Position numbers and translations under genes: made by a program
Source of the DNA: Diploscapter coronatus
Taxonomy: Eukaryota; Nematoda; Chromadorea; Rhabditida; Rhabditidae
Reading direction: 5' to 3'
DNA: 64,000 nt
NCBI GenBank assembly: GCA_964036155.1
Contig: OZ038422.1
Location: forward strand, 17,259,201 to 17,323,200
Shown: positions 13,301 through 26,022 of the stretch, piece by piece
Layout: the number at the start of each line of letters is the position of its first letter
Numbering within the stretch: the stretch's first letter is position 1
The notes under the pieces: model-generated
The model's database searches: none
Seen by the model: only the letters and a program-made list of their open reading frames with translations
Told to the model about the DNA's origin: nothing

Positions 13301-16300
13301 AGGACGGGCTGGCGGCTCGCGCTTGATCTCCTTGGGCTTGGGGGGCACGGGCAGCGTCGAGAACGTGGGCCCGTTCGAGATGGGCGACTCGTCCTTCACG
13401 ATCGGGGTCGGCTTAGGGGTGCGGTGGGGACGGCCAGAGATAGCAGGGCTGAAGTTAATTCTTTTTTTTTTTTCTTTTGTTTTTTTTTTTTAAGATAGCC
13501 CTTCTTCATTTCAAATCAGGGTTGTGCAAAATTTCGACCTCGAACATTTTAACATTTTTTGAATTCAGCACTTCCTTCTCCAGATTGGGATATGAAAATG
13601 ATTGACAACCAATAAGAGGATGAATAATACCTTGGCAAAGGAGAAGCGCCAGTAGCAGCTATGGCGGTTTGGACCTTCTGGATGAGGGACTGAGGGATGG
13701 AAGGCAAGTTCTGGTGACTGAGCTGTGCCTCCTTCCTCTTCAGCTTTATCTCGATGAGTTCCTGACTCAGCTGCTGGATGTGGTTCAGTCTCTCCTGCAT
13801 CGTCTTCTGCGTAGTTAACACCTAAAATCGATACTATTAGAATTTTGAATAAGTGAACATTAAAATCGAGATAATTTTTTATAAGTGACAAAATTTTCTA
13901 CGTTTTTCCTTGTCATGCAAAAATCCCGATTAAAGTAGGATAGAAAATTTTCAAAAGGTTTTATTCGTGGCAAAGTTTCCGGATTTACTTGAAAACACGA
14001 CACCCCTACCTTCATCATGAGCATCTCGACCTTCTCGTCCTCATCAATGTCACTCATGTCTCCTGCAGTGGCCACGGAGATGGCAGAAGTGGACTGTTCG
14101 ATAGGGGGAGTCGGGGTGACTGCTACTTCGTCGGAGGGCAGATGCTTCCACTGCAATTCAATCATCATCTTTAGCCAATTGACTGTCTAACTAACTCTCT
14201 CTTCGAATGTCTTGAGGAACGTCTTTCCATGGATGTGGATGACGTCTGTGGGCGGGTTGAACTTGAAGCAGTTAGAGCACATCTTAAATAAATTTCGTTA
14301 TTGTTGTTTTTTTTTCATCTGAATTCTATAAGGTTCATAATTTATAGCGTTGGTGATTTGACATTTTAGTTTAGTACAGCATAATTGCACATATGATTTT
14401 TCAAGGTGTTAGTTAATCTAATGAACTTGACAAGTTTAATTGAGTATTTTCTCACCAGTCGAATGTCATCAGCAACTTCCTGCGCATTGGCGTACTGCTT
14501 GAAGTCCATCTTCTTCTTGATCGTGCTTAGGTCCATCGGGTGGGAGACGATATCATAGTAGTCGTAGATCTTCAGACCCTCTACGTCCACGGGCTCGTAG
14601 AACGGCCACGCGAAGTTCTGAATTATTCCGAGATCATTAATTGCATTGCCTGAGGATTTGAGAGGGTAATAATTCAACTTCAACTTCAACTTCGTTATTC
14701 AAATTTTCCCCTATCAACTACAAATTGAAATAAAGTTGGTTGGCAAAGCTCTATTCATCGTTCTAACGAATCCATTCTTACCTTGTATTTCTTGGAGAGG
14801 AGTTCAGCAATGAGCTTCTGGCAGAACTTCATCGACTCGGTCAGTTTGCCCTTGAATCTAGGAGGCAGCTGAGCGTAGTCAATCGAGTACAGAGCAGGCT
14901 TTTTCACGGGGCGCGTAGATTCACGCCTATTGGCGATCTGGAAATTGATTGTGAATTTGCATCTTTCTGGAGACATATTTTAAAATGATTGATATTCATA
15001 TCATATCTACATGATCAAAAATTATTTCTGAAAAATGTCTGTGGTTTGCAACATTGACAATTTTATGAAGAAGAACTACCTTGGAAGCGGAGTCCTCCTC
15101 GATGCTGGTAGTGGTGTCTGCCTTTCTCTTGACCCCCTTGTTCGACTTCGAGGGCTGAATTGCTGGAGCAGCGGGCTGAAACTTTACATTTCATATTCAC
15201 TTAGGGCGCGCGTTCAGACTTTGTTCGTTCTAGAACGAACACTGAGAAATAGTGCTATTCGATATGAGAGCACAGAGAAGCACTGGTTGTTGTATCCCCT
15301 TAGTGAACAACGCTATTTAGAAATGCTCGTCCTAGAGCGAACAAGTCTGAACGCGGTTCTAGTATTATTTCCTCGTATCGCATGTACTCCGCAAATCTTG
15401 CTCTCTTTAAAATATACTCTAACGCTAAATGTTAACGATCCTTCCTTTTTCCCTTCATCTTTTCATTGGGGGCGAAAACAAGTCCCTAACATTTAGCAAT
15501 AGAGCATGTTTCTGGGACGAAAAGATTTGTGGGATAAATGCACTATTCATAGTTTTCATTAATGATTATATTTGCCTCGATGAACAAAATATTTCATGTC
15601 TTTTTAAATTGAAAATGTCTACCGAGGTGATACTGGAAGTGGAGGGCTCTTCAGCATTGGGCAAGTCGACGTCGCCCGCAGAGGAACTGTCGGCCAGACC
15701 TTTCTGGATGGACACTGAGGACTCGCGAGATGCAGACGAAGCTGAAATGACTGAATTGATATAGAGCAGAGCAAGGCAGAACTAAATCAGATTGAATCGA
15801 ATCTATGGATGCAAATCTCAATTTTTGGAGAAAAGCAACCAAAGCAAATGTTGGAATGAAAGAGCGAATAGCAAAATGGCAAGCCGAGACATTCACGCAC
15901 ACACCAATTGGATTAAAGCATTTAGGCTGCACGACAGAATTACTTCAAAATAGAGAAGAGACCATTCACTTCGAATCTGTTGTCGTATACAGGAATAGGT
16001 TTGGAATTGCAAATTGAAAGTCACAATCGAAATCTCATCACATCCCTGGTAATTAGAAGGGAAAAGACAGTTGGAGTTTTCAAGCAGGACTGGACGAAGT
16101 GTCAGATATGAAGAAATTTTTTCTCCTTTTCTACTCAACGCGGACTTGAGAGTCTTTCTCTTTATTCTAAATCTAGTTTCTTCGCGAAAACGAAACGATA
16201 TTTAAATGGACGAGAAAAGAGCGACAGTGGAAAGTGCATATTGAGCAGAGGAAAGGACTCTCGACCCGAAATTTCGTCTGCCCTGTTCCAAGATTTTCCA

Positions 16301-19300
16301 AAACTATTCATTTTCGTTGATCTTTTTTCTGAAGATTCGAAGTCAATGGTTCAACTTTAGAGTTAATTTACAGAATTACGGTAACTAAACTAGAGGTCGT
16401 ATGAAATATCGAGTAACTCAAGTAGTTAATCGAAATGAATTAGCGCTGAGGGCAGCTTCTCTTTCTCGCTCATTGATTGGAGAGTAAAGGATGAAAACTC
16501 GATGAAATAGGTGATCGATTGAATTGAATTGAAATGGAATGAAAATGAATGAGAAAACTGAGCGGAAGCCGGACCTCTGATGGTTGCATTATGAAAATGG
16601 TCAAGAACGTGCTGCGCATCCAACTCGGTCTGAGTCCCACCTCGAGGCCCGCTCAGCGCCACACCCGCACCTCCGCCTGCCACCGACTTCTTGCTGCCTC
16701 CTCCCGAGTGACCGCCCTTCTTCGCACTCCCCTTAGGGCCTCGCTTCGCTGTCGGACGCGGGATCTCCACTTCCTGAAACAATTCGGAATTTATAATAGT
16801 TTCTGTTTTCTCTAGAAAAAAACAAACTTCTTCTTGATCATAGAAATGAGTTCATTTTCATTAAGTATTTCGGACTTTACCCAATGATTAAATGGAAATA
16901 ACGAAATTCCATCTCCGATCCTAATTCTTACTAGATATTTCAGCCACTATTCCACTTTCAGCCTTCTTAGAACATCGAAATGAATTTCAAAAATGAACTC
17001 ATCTCTGCCTTCCCCTTCATCAATTTCAAACCTCCTTGGGCATGTTTGCAAGAAACTCCCTATAGACGTTTTCAACATTTTTCATCATCAAAGTGACGTC
17101 GTCTTCGGCTTGATTAAATGAATAACAGTTATGAAACACGGCTTCGAAGTCCTGAAATGGGAACAAATAAAATTCTTACTTCAGCAGGCATATTTTCGAG
17201 TTTGGCGAGAATCGCCTGTTCGAGAGTCTTGGCCATCTGCACGACTCCGTAGTGAGGGGGGTTAAAGCAGTAGCAGTTGGTGAACATCGTCATGATGTCC
17301 TGAAAACATCGGAGGATCCACCGCTTTTCAGAGATTTTTGTGGAATAAGCTTTGAACTCCTTTGGTCGATTTCTAATTTTCCATTATCTCATCGCATTTT
17401 CCGCCTCTCAACATGCAAATGCACTGCTTGCACTCACTGACTCATCAATCAGAACGAACGAATGAATGGATGAAAAGACACCGGGTACGCTCATCGAACC
17501 ATTGAATCAAGTCAAAAGTCAAGTCAACTTAGCCGAAAACTGGAACCTAGTCTCATTCTCATTATGCAGAAAGGCTGGAGTCAAAGTATTAGTAAATATC
17601 GTCAACTCGCATGAAAAATAGATTATTATATGCATCAAATCTTGCATTGCAATGGAAATTGACACAAAATTTCTTGCGAATAGACGATATTCGAATATCA
17701 AATCTAGCATTATCTTACGGCCTAATAACCAGGGTCTACGAAGAATAAGTAGGAAGGAACTGAATGGAATAACTAGATAATAATTAACCTATCTGATTGT
17801 TAATTGATTGTAGCGATATTTGGATCCTCCGATATTTTTCAACCGCTAACTGCATTTGCCATGTATGTAAGGGAATGGTCTAATGCAATGGAACGGATTA
17901 CAACAAGAGATTCTCCCATCTTTGTCAAATACGCCGTTATCATTATCTTTGGTTCTTTAGTAAATCTATTTTATTCTACTAGTTAAATAATTCAACCGAA
18001 ATTTTCAAAATCAATCGGATCTCGTTGAATTTCGAAAATTTTGACTGAAAGAGAATTGAATTGGTTCGAAAAACGACCCCGGTGCTCGCACCGAAAATGG
18101 AAATGCTTGCCCTACGGAAAAACGAAGCACGAGTTTTGACCAAATGAATAGAATATCTAGTACAGCACTGCTAAATTTGAATGTTGGTTGGATAGCCTAC
18201 CTCTAGACAGTCATTCGCACTGAAGTAGTAGCAGTTCTTCAGCCGCTTCTCGATGGTCTTCAGATCCATCGGTCTCTTGATCACTCTGTGATAGTCCTGA
18301 AACCAAGAGGAATTTATTCAGAATCAAATAAATCTGCCAATCTATCGTTCAGAACATCCTAACATTTTCCTTTTTCACTGATGCACGCTATAAAGAGGTG
18401 CAGTTTGAAGACAAAGAACCAGAAGCAGCTTTGAAATGAAGAATACGGACAGCATTTTATAGAAAAATGACAGCACATTTCTACGAGTTGTGGGCATGTT
18501 TTGAGTTCTATAGATTGCATGCTATGATTTGATAAAGATTGTACGCTCATTCATATTGTAGAGCAAAAGTGTCGTCAATACAGCCATTCTCAGCATGTGG
18601 AGAGCACGCTTATATCAGTCTGTCCAGACTGAATTCCTTCATTTATCAACCTGGAACAGGAACACACGTGAGGTTGAACTCTTTCTAAAGAGAGTAAAGC
18701 AGTCTGAAGCAAGTGTGCTCTCTTCATGCTGAGCTGCCGTTGCACCGTGTCCCAAAATTATATTAATTCGAGAACTTTTGGCGAGTTCGAGTAAATTTTA
18801 GCAAGTAACGAAATAACCCCCAAACTTTTTATCAGGTTCACCAAAATTCACGAGTTAATATAAATTTGGGACACAGTGTACTAGAATCAAGTCTAAGCAA
18901 TTTGAAGAGTAGGCTTTAAAGATACGCGTTCTTCAAATTTTCACTATTCGATGTTTTCTCTAGAATTAGACAAGGATAGACATGTGCAATCCGTTTCTGG
19001 ACTGACACAGAAATGGGAGGAAGAAACGCGTTTTCTGTGGGAGTCATTTATCGACATTTTGAAATGTCATTCTACTGTCTTCGAGTATAAGTAACACTTT
19101 CTTAAAGAGAGTTTCGATTATGCGAGAAAGTAAAGTAGAGAAGGAATGTCCTGAACGCGAATGTTCCCTTGAACGTACCGGGAGATTGAGTTTGACGGCA
19201 TCGACAGGGGCCTGAAAGGGCCAGGAATGTTTGTGCTTCATGGCCTCCTTGAGGACCGTGTTGAGGATGTATTCCAGCTGGTTGGTGTGCCTGCAATCAG

Positions 19301-19905
19301 CATTCATTCATCTCAGTCCCTCGGTTCCTCTGTCGGATATCTCTTTTTGTGACTCACCTGGTCGGCTTCCCGATTGGAGGAATCACGCGGGGTTGTACGA
19401 CTCCATTTACTGGCTCCTAAATTTACGCAATTTATTCCAGTTACTCGAAATTTTCCATTTTGAACAGTAGTTTTTACCGGTCAAGGAAGGGAGTAAACGG
19501 GATCCGTGATTTTTCAAGTTTACAATTTCTGTCAAATTTGTGCTCAGAAGAGTTCGAATGAATTTAATATCAAAGTTTAACAATGTTACAAGTCTTTATT
19601 CACTCATAAAATCGCACAAAAGCTGGAAGAAAGCCGAGGTTTCAGTGACAAGTGGAGGGTTCAAAGTTCACTTTATTGGACACGTTTTTCTAACTTTATA
19701 TCTTTCAAAAATCATCAAATGATCAATTCGTGAAGTAATTCACCTGTCTGGGCGTCTTCCAGGGCGACTCGCCATCAGCAGGCGCATCCGAGGCCTGTGG
19801 CTCTGCCTCCTGCCCTTCCTGGGCCGTTTCCTCCTCATCGATCTTCAACCCGTTGGATTCTGATGTGCTCACGCCGTCGATCTTGTCTGGCTCATCGCTC
19901 GACAT
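7341..19905 (-). CDS. BET family double-bromodomain protein (BRD2/3/4, fs(1)h type)
   Basis: Chromatin reader that binds acetylated histones and recruits P-TEFb to promoters. 23 coding exons: 19905-19744, 19416-19358, 19290-19179, 18296-18201, 17299-17180 (A) or 17151-17032 (B), 16773-16575, 15741-15623, 15175-15080, 14937-14782, 14617-14456, 14282-14196, 14150-14010, 13821-13631, 13448-13050, 12948-12873, 12690-12576, 12079-11975, 11741-11610, 9692-9465, 9004-8894, 8850-8738, 8081-7956 and 7472-7341; about 1078 aa with one exon 5. Bromodomain 1 is about residues 74-183 (WPF 97-99, Asn156). Bromodomain 2 is about 352-456 (WPF 377-379, Asn436). The ET domain is about 690-763 ([20 protein letters not shown]). 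A Ser-rich SEED-like stretch and the conserved C-terminus ([16 protein letters not shown], then [18 protein letters not shown], the P-TEFb-binding motif) follow. A splice acceptor just upstream of the ATG implies a 5' non-coding exon. Confidence 0.93.
9755..9774. repeat. CA dinucleotide microsatellite
   Basis: About ten perfect AC units, in a long BET intron. Confidence 0.9.
11216..11266. repeat. Perfect 16-bp inverted repeat (hairpin)
   Basis: Positions 11216-11231 are the exact reverse complement of 11251-11266 (GTTCATTTGCGACAAA), with a 19-nt spacer. It lies in the long BET intron. I see no flanking duplication; its origin is unknown. Confidence 0.75.
15204..15358. mobile_element. Short TIR element (MITE) in a BET intron
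   Basis: Terminal arms of about 33 bp (15204-15240 and 15325-15357) share a CGCGTTCAGACTT core followed by TGTTCG and TCTAG in inverted orientation. A TAG trinucleotide flanks both ends, which would fit a 3-bp target site of PIF/Harbinger type, but that is weak evidence. Non-coding. Confidence 0.6.
17032..17151 (-). other. BET alternative exon 5B (bromodomain 1 C-terminal half)
   Basis: A 120-bp phase-0/phase-0 exon encoding [20 protein letters not shown] and 20 more residues ending NMPKE. It carries the acetyl-lysine-binding Asn and the acidic ED-D loop usual in BET bromodomain 1. Its donor (GTTTGA) is weak. It has the same length and phase as exon 5A, 28 bp upstream in the gene, so either can join exon 4 to exon 6 in frame. 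Confidence 0.75.
17180..17299 (-). other. BET alternative exon 5A (bromodomain 1 C-terminal half)
   Basis: A 120-bp phase-0/phase-0 exon encoding [20 protein letters not shown] and 20 more residues ending NMPAE. It retains the TMFTNCY helix start and the binding Asn but replaces the usual acidic BC-loop residues with PPHYG. It has a consensus donor (GTAAGA) and shares length, phase and fold position with exon 5B. Confidence 0.8.
18590..18732. mobile_element. 143-bp inverted-repeat element
   Basis: A CTCAGCATG(TG/AA)GAGAGCAC end occurs at 18589 and, inverted, up to 18732. Inner segments (TCTGTCCAGACTGA and AGTCTGAAGC) extend the similarity. It lies in the BET intron between exons 3 and 4. No clear target duplication. 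Confidence 0.55.
18743..18878. mobile_element. Mariner-like MITE
   Basis: The arms (CACCGTGTCCCAAAATTATATTAA at the left, its inverted counterpart ending GGGACACAGTG at the right) span about 136 bp. The right flank is TA and the left TG, as if one copy of a TA target site had mutated. Terminal CACTGTGTCCC motifs are common in mariner-type elements, so the family is an inference. It sits 10 bp from the neighbouring element. Confidence 0.6.
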
Positions 19906-20982
19906 CACAAATCCTGCAAATTCGACGATTAATCGCGAATAAATCCACAGAAATCGCACGAAAATGCGCACTCCATTCTGGCGGCCCTCCCCTCGCACGA
20001 GCATTCTCTATTTCCGCGTTATTTCACTCGGAAACACCAAAAATATAATCATACAGCAGTTTGAGCATGAAAAATCGTGCAAATCACGAATTCCGAACAA
20101 AAATTTCCGGAATAAATTGGACGGCGTCGCTCGAAAAAGAGGCGCGCAGAGAAAATGTACAGACGACTCTGTGCAGTGGATTGCTCGATATTCGCAGGGC
20201 TGGTGAGCGCTAGAGGCAAGGCGGGATGGAAGGGAAAGGGAAATGGTTGCGGAACCATGGAAGAACCCATCCGATAGTGGTAGGGATGGCGGAAATGCAT
20301 ATATGCAGACAGGCCTAGGGAAATGCGCGTTGCCTGTGGCCGACGGGCAGAGGCCCCCTCCCTGATGGGTCCTCTTCCCAGCCCCCGGTCGTCTGTGTTC
20401 AACTCGCCCTCCTCTCTGATTTCATCTATTTTCTTATGCGATTTCATGTTAATTTCCGTCTGTTTTCCTGTTTTTCTCCAGCTTTCCATCGACCGAGACA
20501 CGTGACAAATGGGAGAGAAAAGAGACGCCCTGGTATCGATCGACACCGGGCAAAAACTGTGGCGCGTCGCGTGCCGCGCCGCACTCCAAATCGTGTCAGA
20601 ACCAGGACAGGGAATTTGGCAAGTTGCCAGAATATCGACTTCCAAGATGAATTTGAAAAACTTGCTACTCATTTTGAAAATCCATAGCCTCGTTTTCATA
20701 TTTACCTTCGGAATTTTGGTACTGTTCGTTCTCTTGCATGGTGAGCATCTTCAGAGTCAAGAACATCGTGAATTAGAATGAAATAATAGTGAGAAATGGC
20801 GAGGAAAAATTCGAGTGAAAGAGAAAATTCGAAAACGACGGAACAGAATGAATGGATGAACGAATGAATGATACCCACTTGCTCGCGCAGTGTCCATTTT
20901 CGCAGTGTTTCGAATGAAAATTAGCATTTTTATTTCGTCTTTTCCCGAAGTTTCTTTTCGAATTTAGTCGAATTTCAGAGAG
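19906..20982. promoter_or_regulatory. Shared divergent promoter region of BET gene and RUVBL2
   Basis: About 1.1 kb between two start codons pointing away from each other. A splice acceptor directly before the BET ATG, and a good donor (GTAAAT read on the minus strand near 20700), suggest a BET 5' non-coding exon here. No TATA box is obvious. The 216-codon reading frame across 20049-20699 (-) matches nothing I recognise. Confidence 0.5.
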
Positions 20983-23592
<2,610 letters not shown>

Positions 23593-23709
23593 GGGTATTT
23601 CGAAATATCTAGCTGAATGTCTAATCCCAAAATCCATTTGGTCTCATTTCCAATTTTGTTGTCGTTATCACTTTGGATTGTTTTCGTTACTTACTTTGTT
23701 ATTTCATCA

Positions 23710-23715
23710 AATAAA
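23710..23715 (+). terminator. Poly(A) signal AATAAA of RUVBL2
   Basis: Canonical hexamer 118 bp past the RUVBL2 stop. It lies close to the expected 3' UTR of the convergent mL51 gene, so the two transcripts probably overlap or abut. Confidence 0.5.
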
Positions 23716-23788
23716 ACGCGTTCATTCAACTCGAAAATGAATAACAAACAAAACAATTCTAAAAAAAAACTATTTTCTAGACTAAATA

Positions 23789-24987
23789 TTAGACGGGATC
23801 CTTCCAAGACCTTCGCGACTTGTCCTTGTAGAAATAGTCGGGAATGGGTTCCCACAGTCCGAGTTTCCTCTCGGCAGACAACTCGTCCTGCTTGTCGTAG
23901 TTGTGATGCATCAACAAGAACTTGATACGTTTGCACAGTTCGTGCCAGCGACGAGGCATGTTCTCCTGAAGGACAATGGTCGTTATCGTTTTCTAAGATA
24001 AAAAAAAATAGCAGAAAAGTACTAACCTTCATCTTGTCAGCATACAAATTCCTGTAATGAATGAGCTTGACGAGCTCGTTGGCTCTTTTCTTTCCAGGGA
24101 AGCCTCTCAGCCAGGGAGGGCAGTGGTACTGTAAAGTAAACATGCCTTTTTCTTCAATAATAATTCTCTCTTAATCAAGTTAAATCGGTTTCAATCTTTA
24201 AAATTCGCATTATCATAGGGGAAAGAAAGTTTTTCCTTAATTTAGAAAGAGAATATAATTATTTATAAAAAAATATCGGAAAAGAAAATTGCCGCACGTA
24301 TTTCATATGATCATCTTCAAAATGTAAATAACAATTTCAATTCTAACCTGAAGGAGAGCTGGATGAAGACTGCCATCCCCGAGAATGTCGATGTAGTCGT
24401 TCTGCCCGAAGTGAGCCTGCGATTTACTCCAACTGTCACGAATCGTGTAGTCGGGCTTGGGAACAGGAATACGACAGCTGAAAGCAAGAAATAAATTATG
24501 GAAGAAGGGAGAAATGACAGACTTGGGAATTCTCGGCAGAGGATCGACGCCCATTTGATGGTAACGGAAGCGATAGCCCATGTCAGAATGATTACGATGT
24601 TTCTAAATTAAACAAAAATCGAAATAACTTATTCAAAATTTGAAGTCGTTCATAAAGTCGTAATGCTTTAATTTAAAATGAAAACATATTGCGATGGTAT
24701 TTCGAGAAGCAAATCATATCAGCTTTACATACCCACCCAAGAAAGAAGCATATAATTAACTTTCATATCGTAACTTCATAAGTAGCAAATAATCCGAGTT
24801 CTTTTCAATTCATTGGAATAATTTTTAGAGAAAAAAACTGGAATTTAAAAAAAAAAAAAAAAAAATCGATATTTACCTTTTCTCTGTCATCGACAGGCCG
24901 GGGAATGGAGCTTTGATTGTGAAGAAAGCGTTGCGACTGACGCAGCACTGACTGCACCAAGTCAGATGTTAGGCTATTACGGAGCAT
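23789..24987 (-). CDS. MRPL51: Mitochondrial large ribosomal subunit protein mL51
   Basis: Structural protein of the mitochondrial ribosome large subunit. Five exons: 24987-24877, 24602-24523, 24477-24348, 24128-24027 and 23965-23789; 199 aa. The family core is the DILGD-type segment, then PPWLRGFPG, then a basic stretch with ADKM, then the [13 protein letters not shown] helix, which parallels the WLRGW, FADDL and LNKRIRYLYKHFN blocks of mL51. The N-terminus looks like a mitochondrial presequence. An acceptor directly before the ATG implies a 5' non-coding exon upstream. An insertion after the core makes it longer than human mL51 (about 128 aa). It converges with RUVBL2, with 196 bp between stops. 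Confidence 0.85.
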
Positions 24988-26022
24988 CTGAAATCCAAGG
25001 TTAACAATCCTAGTCGGATTTACATTAACTGGAGAAAATATATATGAGCGAATATCTAACGCCCTTCAATTGCATAAGATTACAACCTCATTGATTCTAT
25101 TTATTGAAATTGCCGGAGAAAATAGAATAAAACAAAGAAAAATGAGACCAAAGTTGAACTAGCTGAAATATGAGCTCGCTCGCTAAATTCGAACCCGTTT
25201 CTGAACAATTTAAAACCGAAAACGCTAAAGTAGAAATAATACGAAGACTGATTGGTGGTGATTTGATTTTGAAGAAAAATTGAGAAAAGTTTCATCCGAT
25301 GGTTGATCCGTAGTTAATCACTTCAACAGATAAAAGTAGTATACTTGATTTGAGATAACAAGAAACGTTATAAAATTTGGGAAGCACTTGAAGTGGAGGA
25401 GGGAATGGTCAGATGAATGGGATTCATGAAATTAGCCGATAGAAGAAAAGTAAGAGTAGAGTCGACATTCCCTCAAATAGTTCGAATTTCGAATCACATT
25501 TCCACCTGCGATTTCTCCTTTTAAAAAACGCGTAAATGACGGACCTTTCAGCCAGTCATTTTTCCATCCCCTCGGACTTTTCCTGCAATCGCAGTGCACA
25601 AATAATACTTCTGCTGAAACTTTTTTCGTCTTTCTCGATTTATTTTCGCGAATTTAATCGTTTTATCTGTGTCAGATCAATGACTATCGATTTTAGCAGT
25701 CTCTGAGAAAAATTAGCGAAAATTATCGGAGAACTCCCAAAAATGGCGAAAATCGACAAGTAACAAAAAAGTGAAAATAATGGGATTTACGCTCACTGTC
25801 AAGTGTAGTGTTTTTTCGATTTTACTTTTCATCAGTTCTAAAAGGAGAAGTCGCACATGATTTCAACTTGAACAATCTAATGCAATATAAAACTGCATTA
25901 TGGGGGCGTCATGAAACAAAATCGTGAAGTTGTGAGAAATAGTATTTTTAAAACTGACGAGTTAATATATTCTCACAACATAACACGATTCTGCAAAATA
26001 TCACCAAAGTAGTGTAATGTCA
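24988..26022. other. Gap between INTS6 (3') and mL51 (5')
   Basis: Both flanking genes are on the minus strand, so this should contain the INTS6 terminator and the mL51 promoter and 5' non-coding exon. An imperfect inverted repeat at about 25920-25985 (arms AATCGTG..GTTGTGAGAA and TTCTCACAAC..CACGATT) is the only structure seen. No gene. Confidence 0.55.

Noticed and set aside
20049..20699. A 216-codon minus-strand ORF between BET and RUVBL2
   Set aside because: No recognisable domain and no link to BET exon 1 in phase; it overlaps the expected 5' non-coding exon and promoter.
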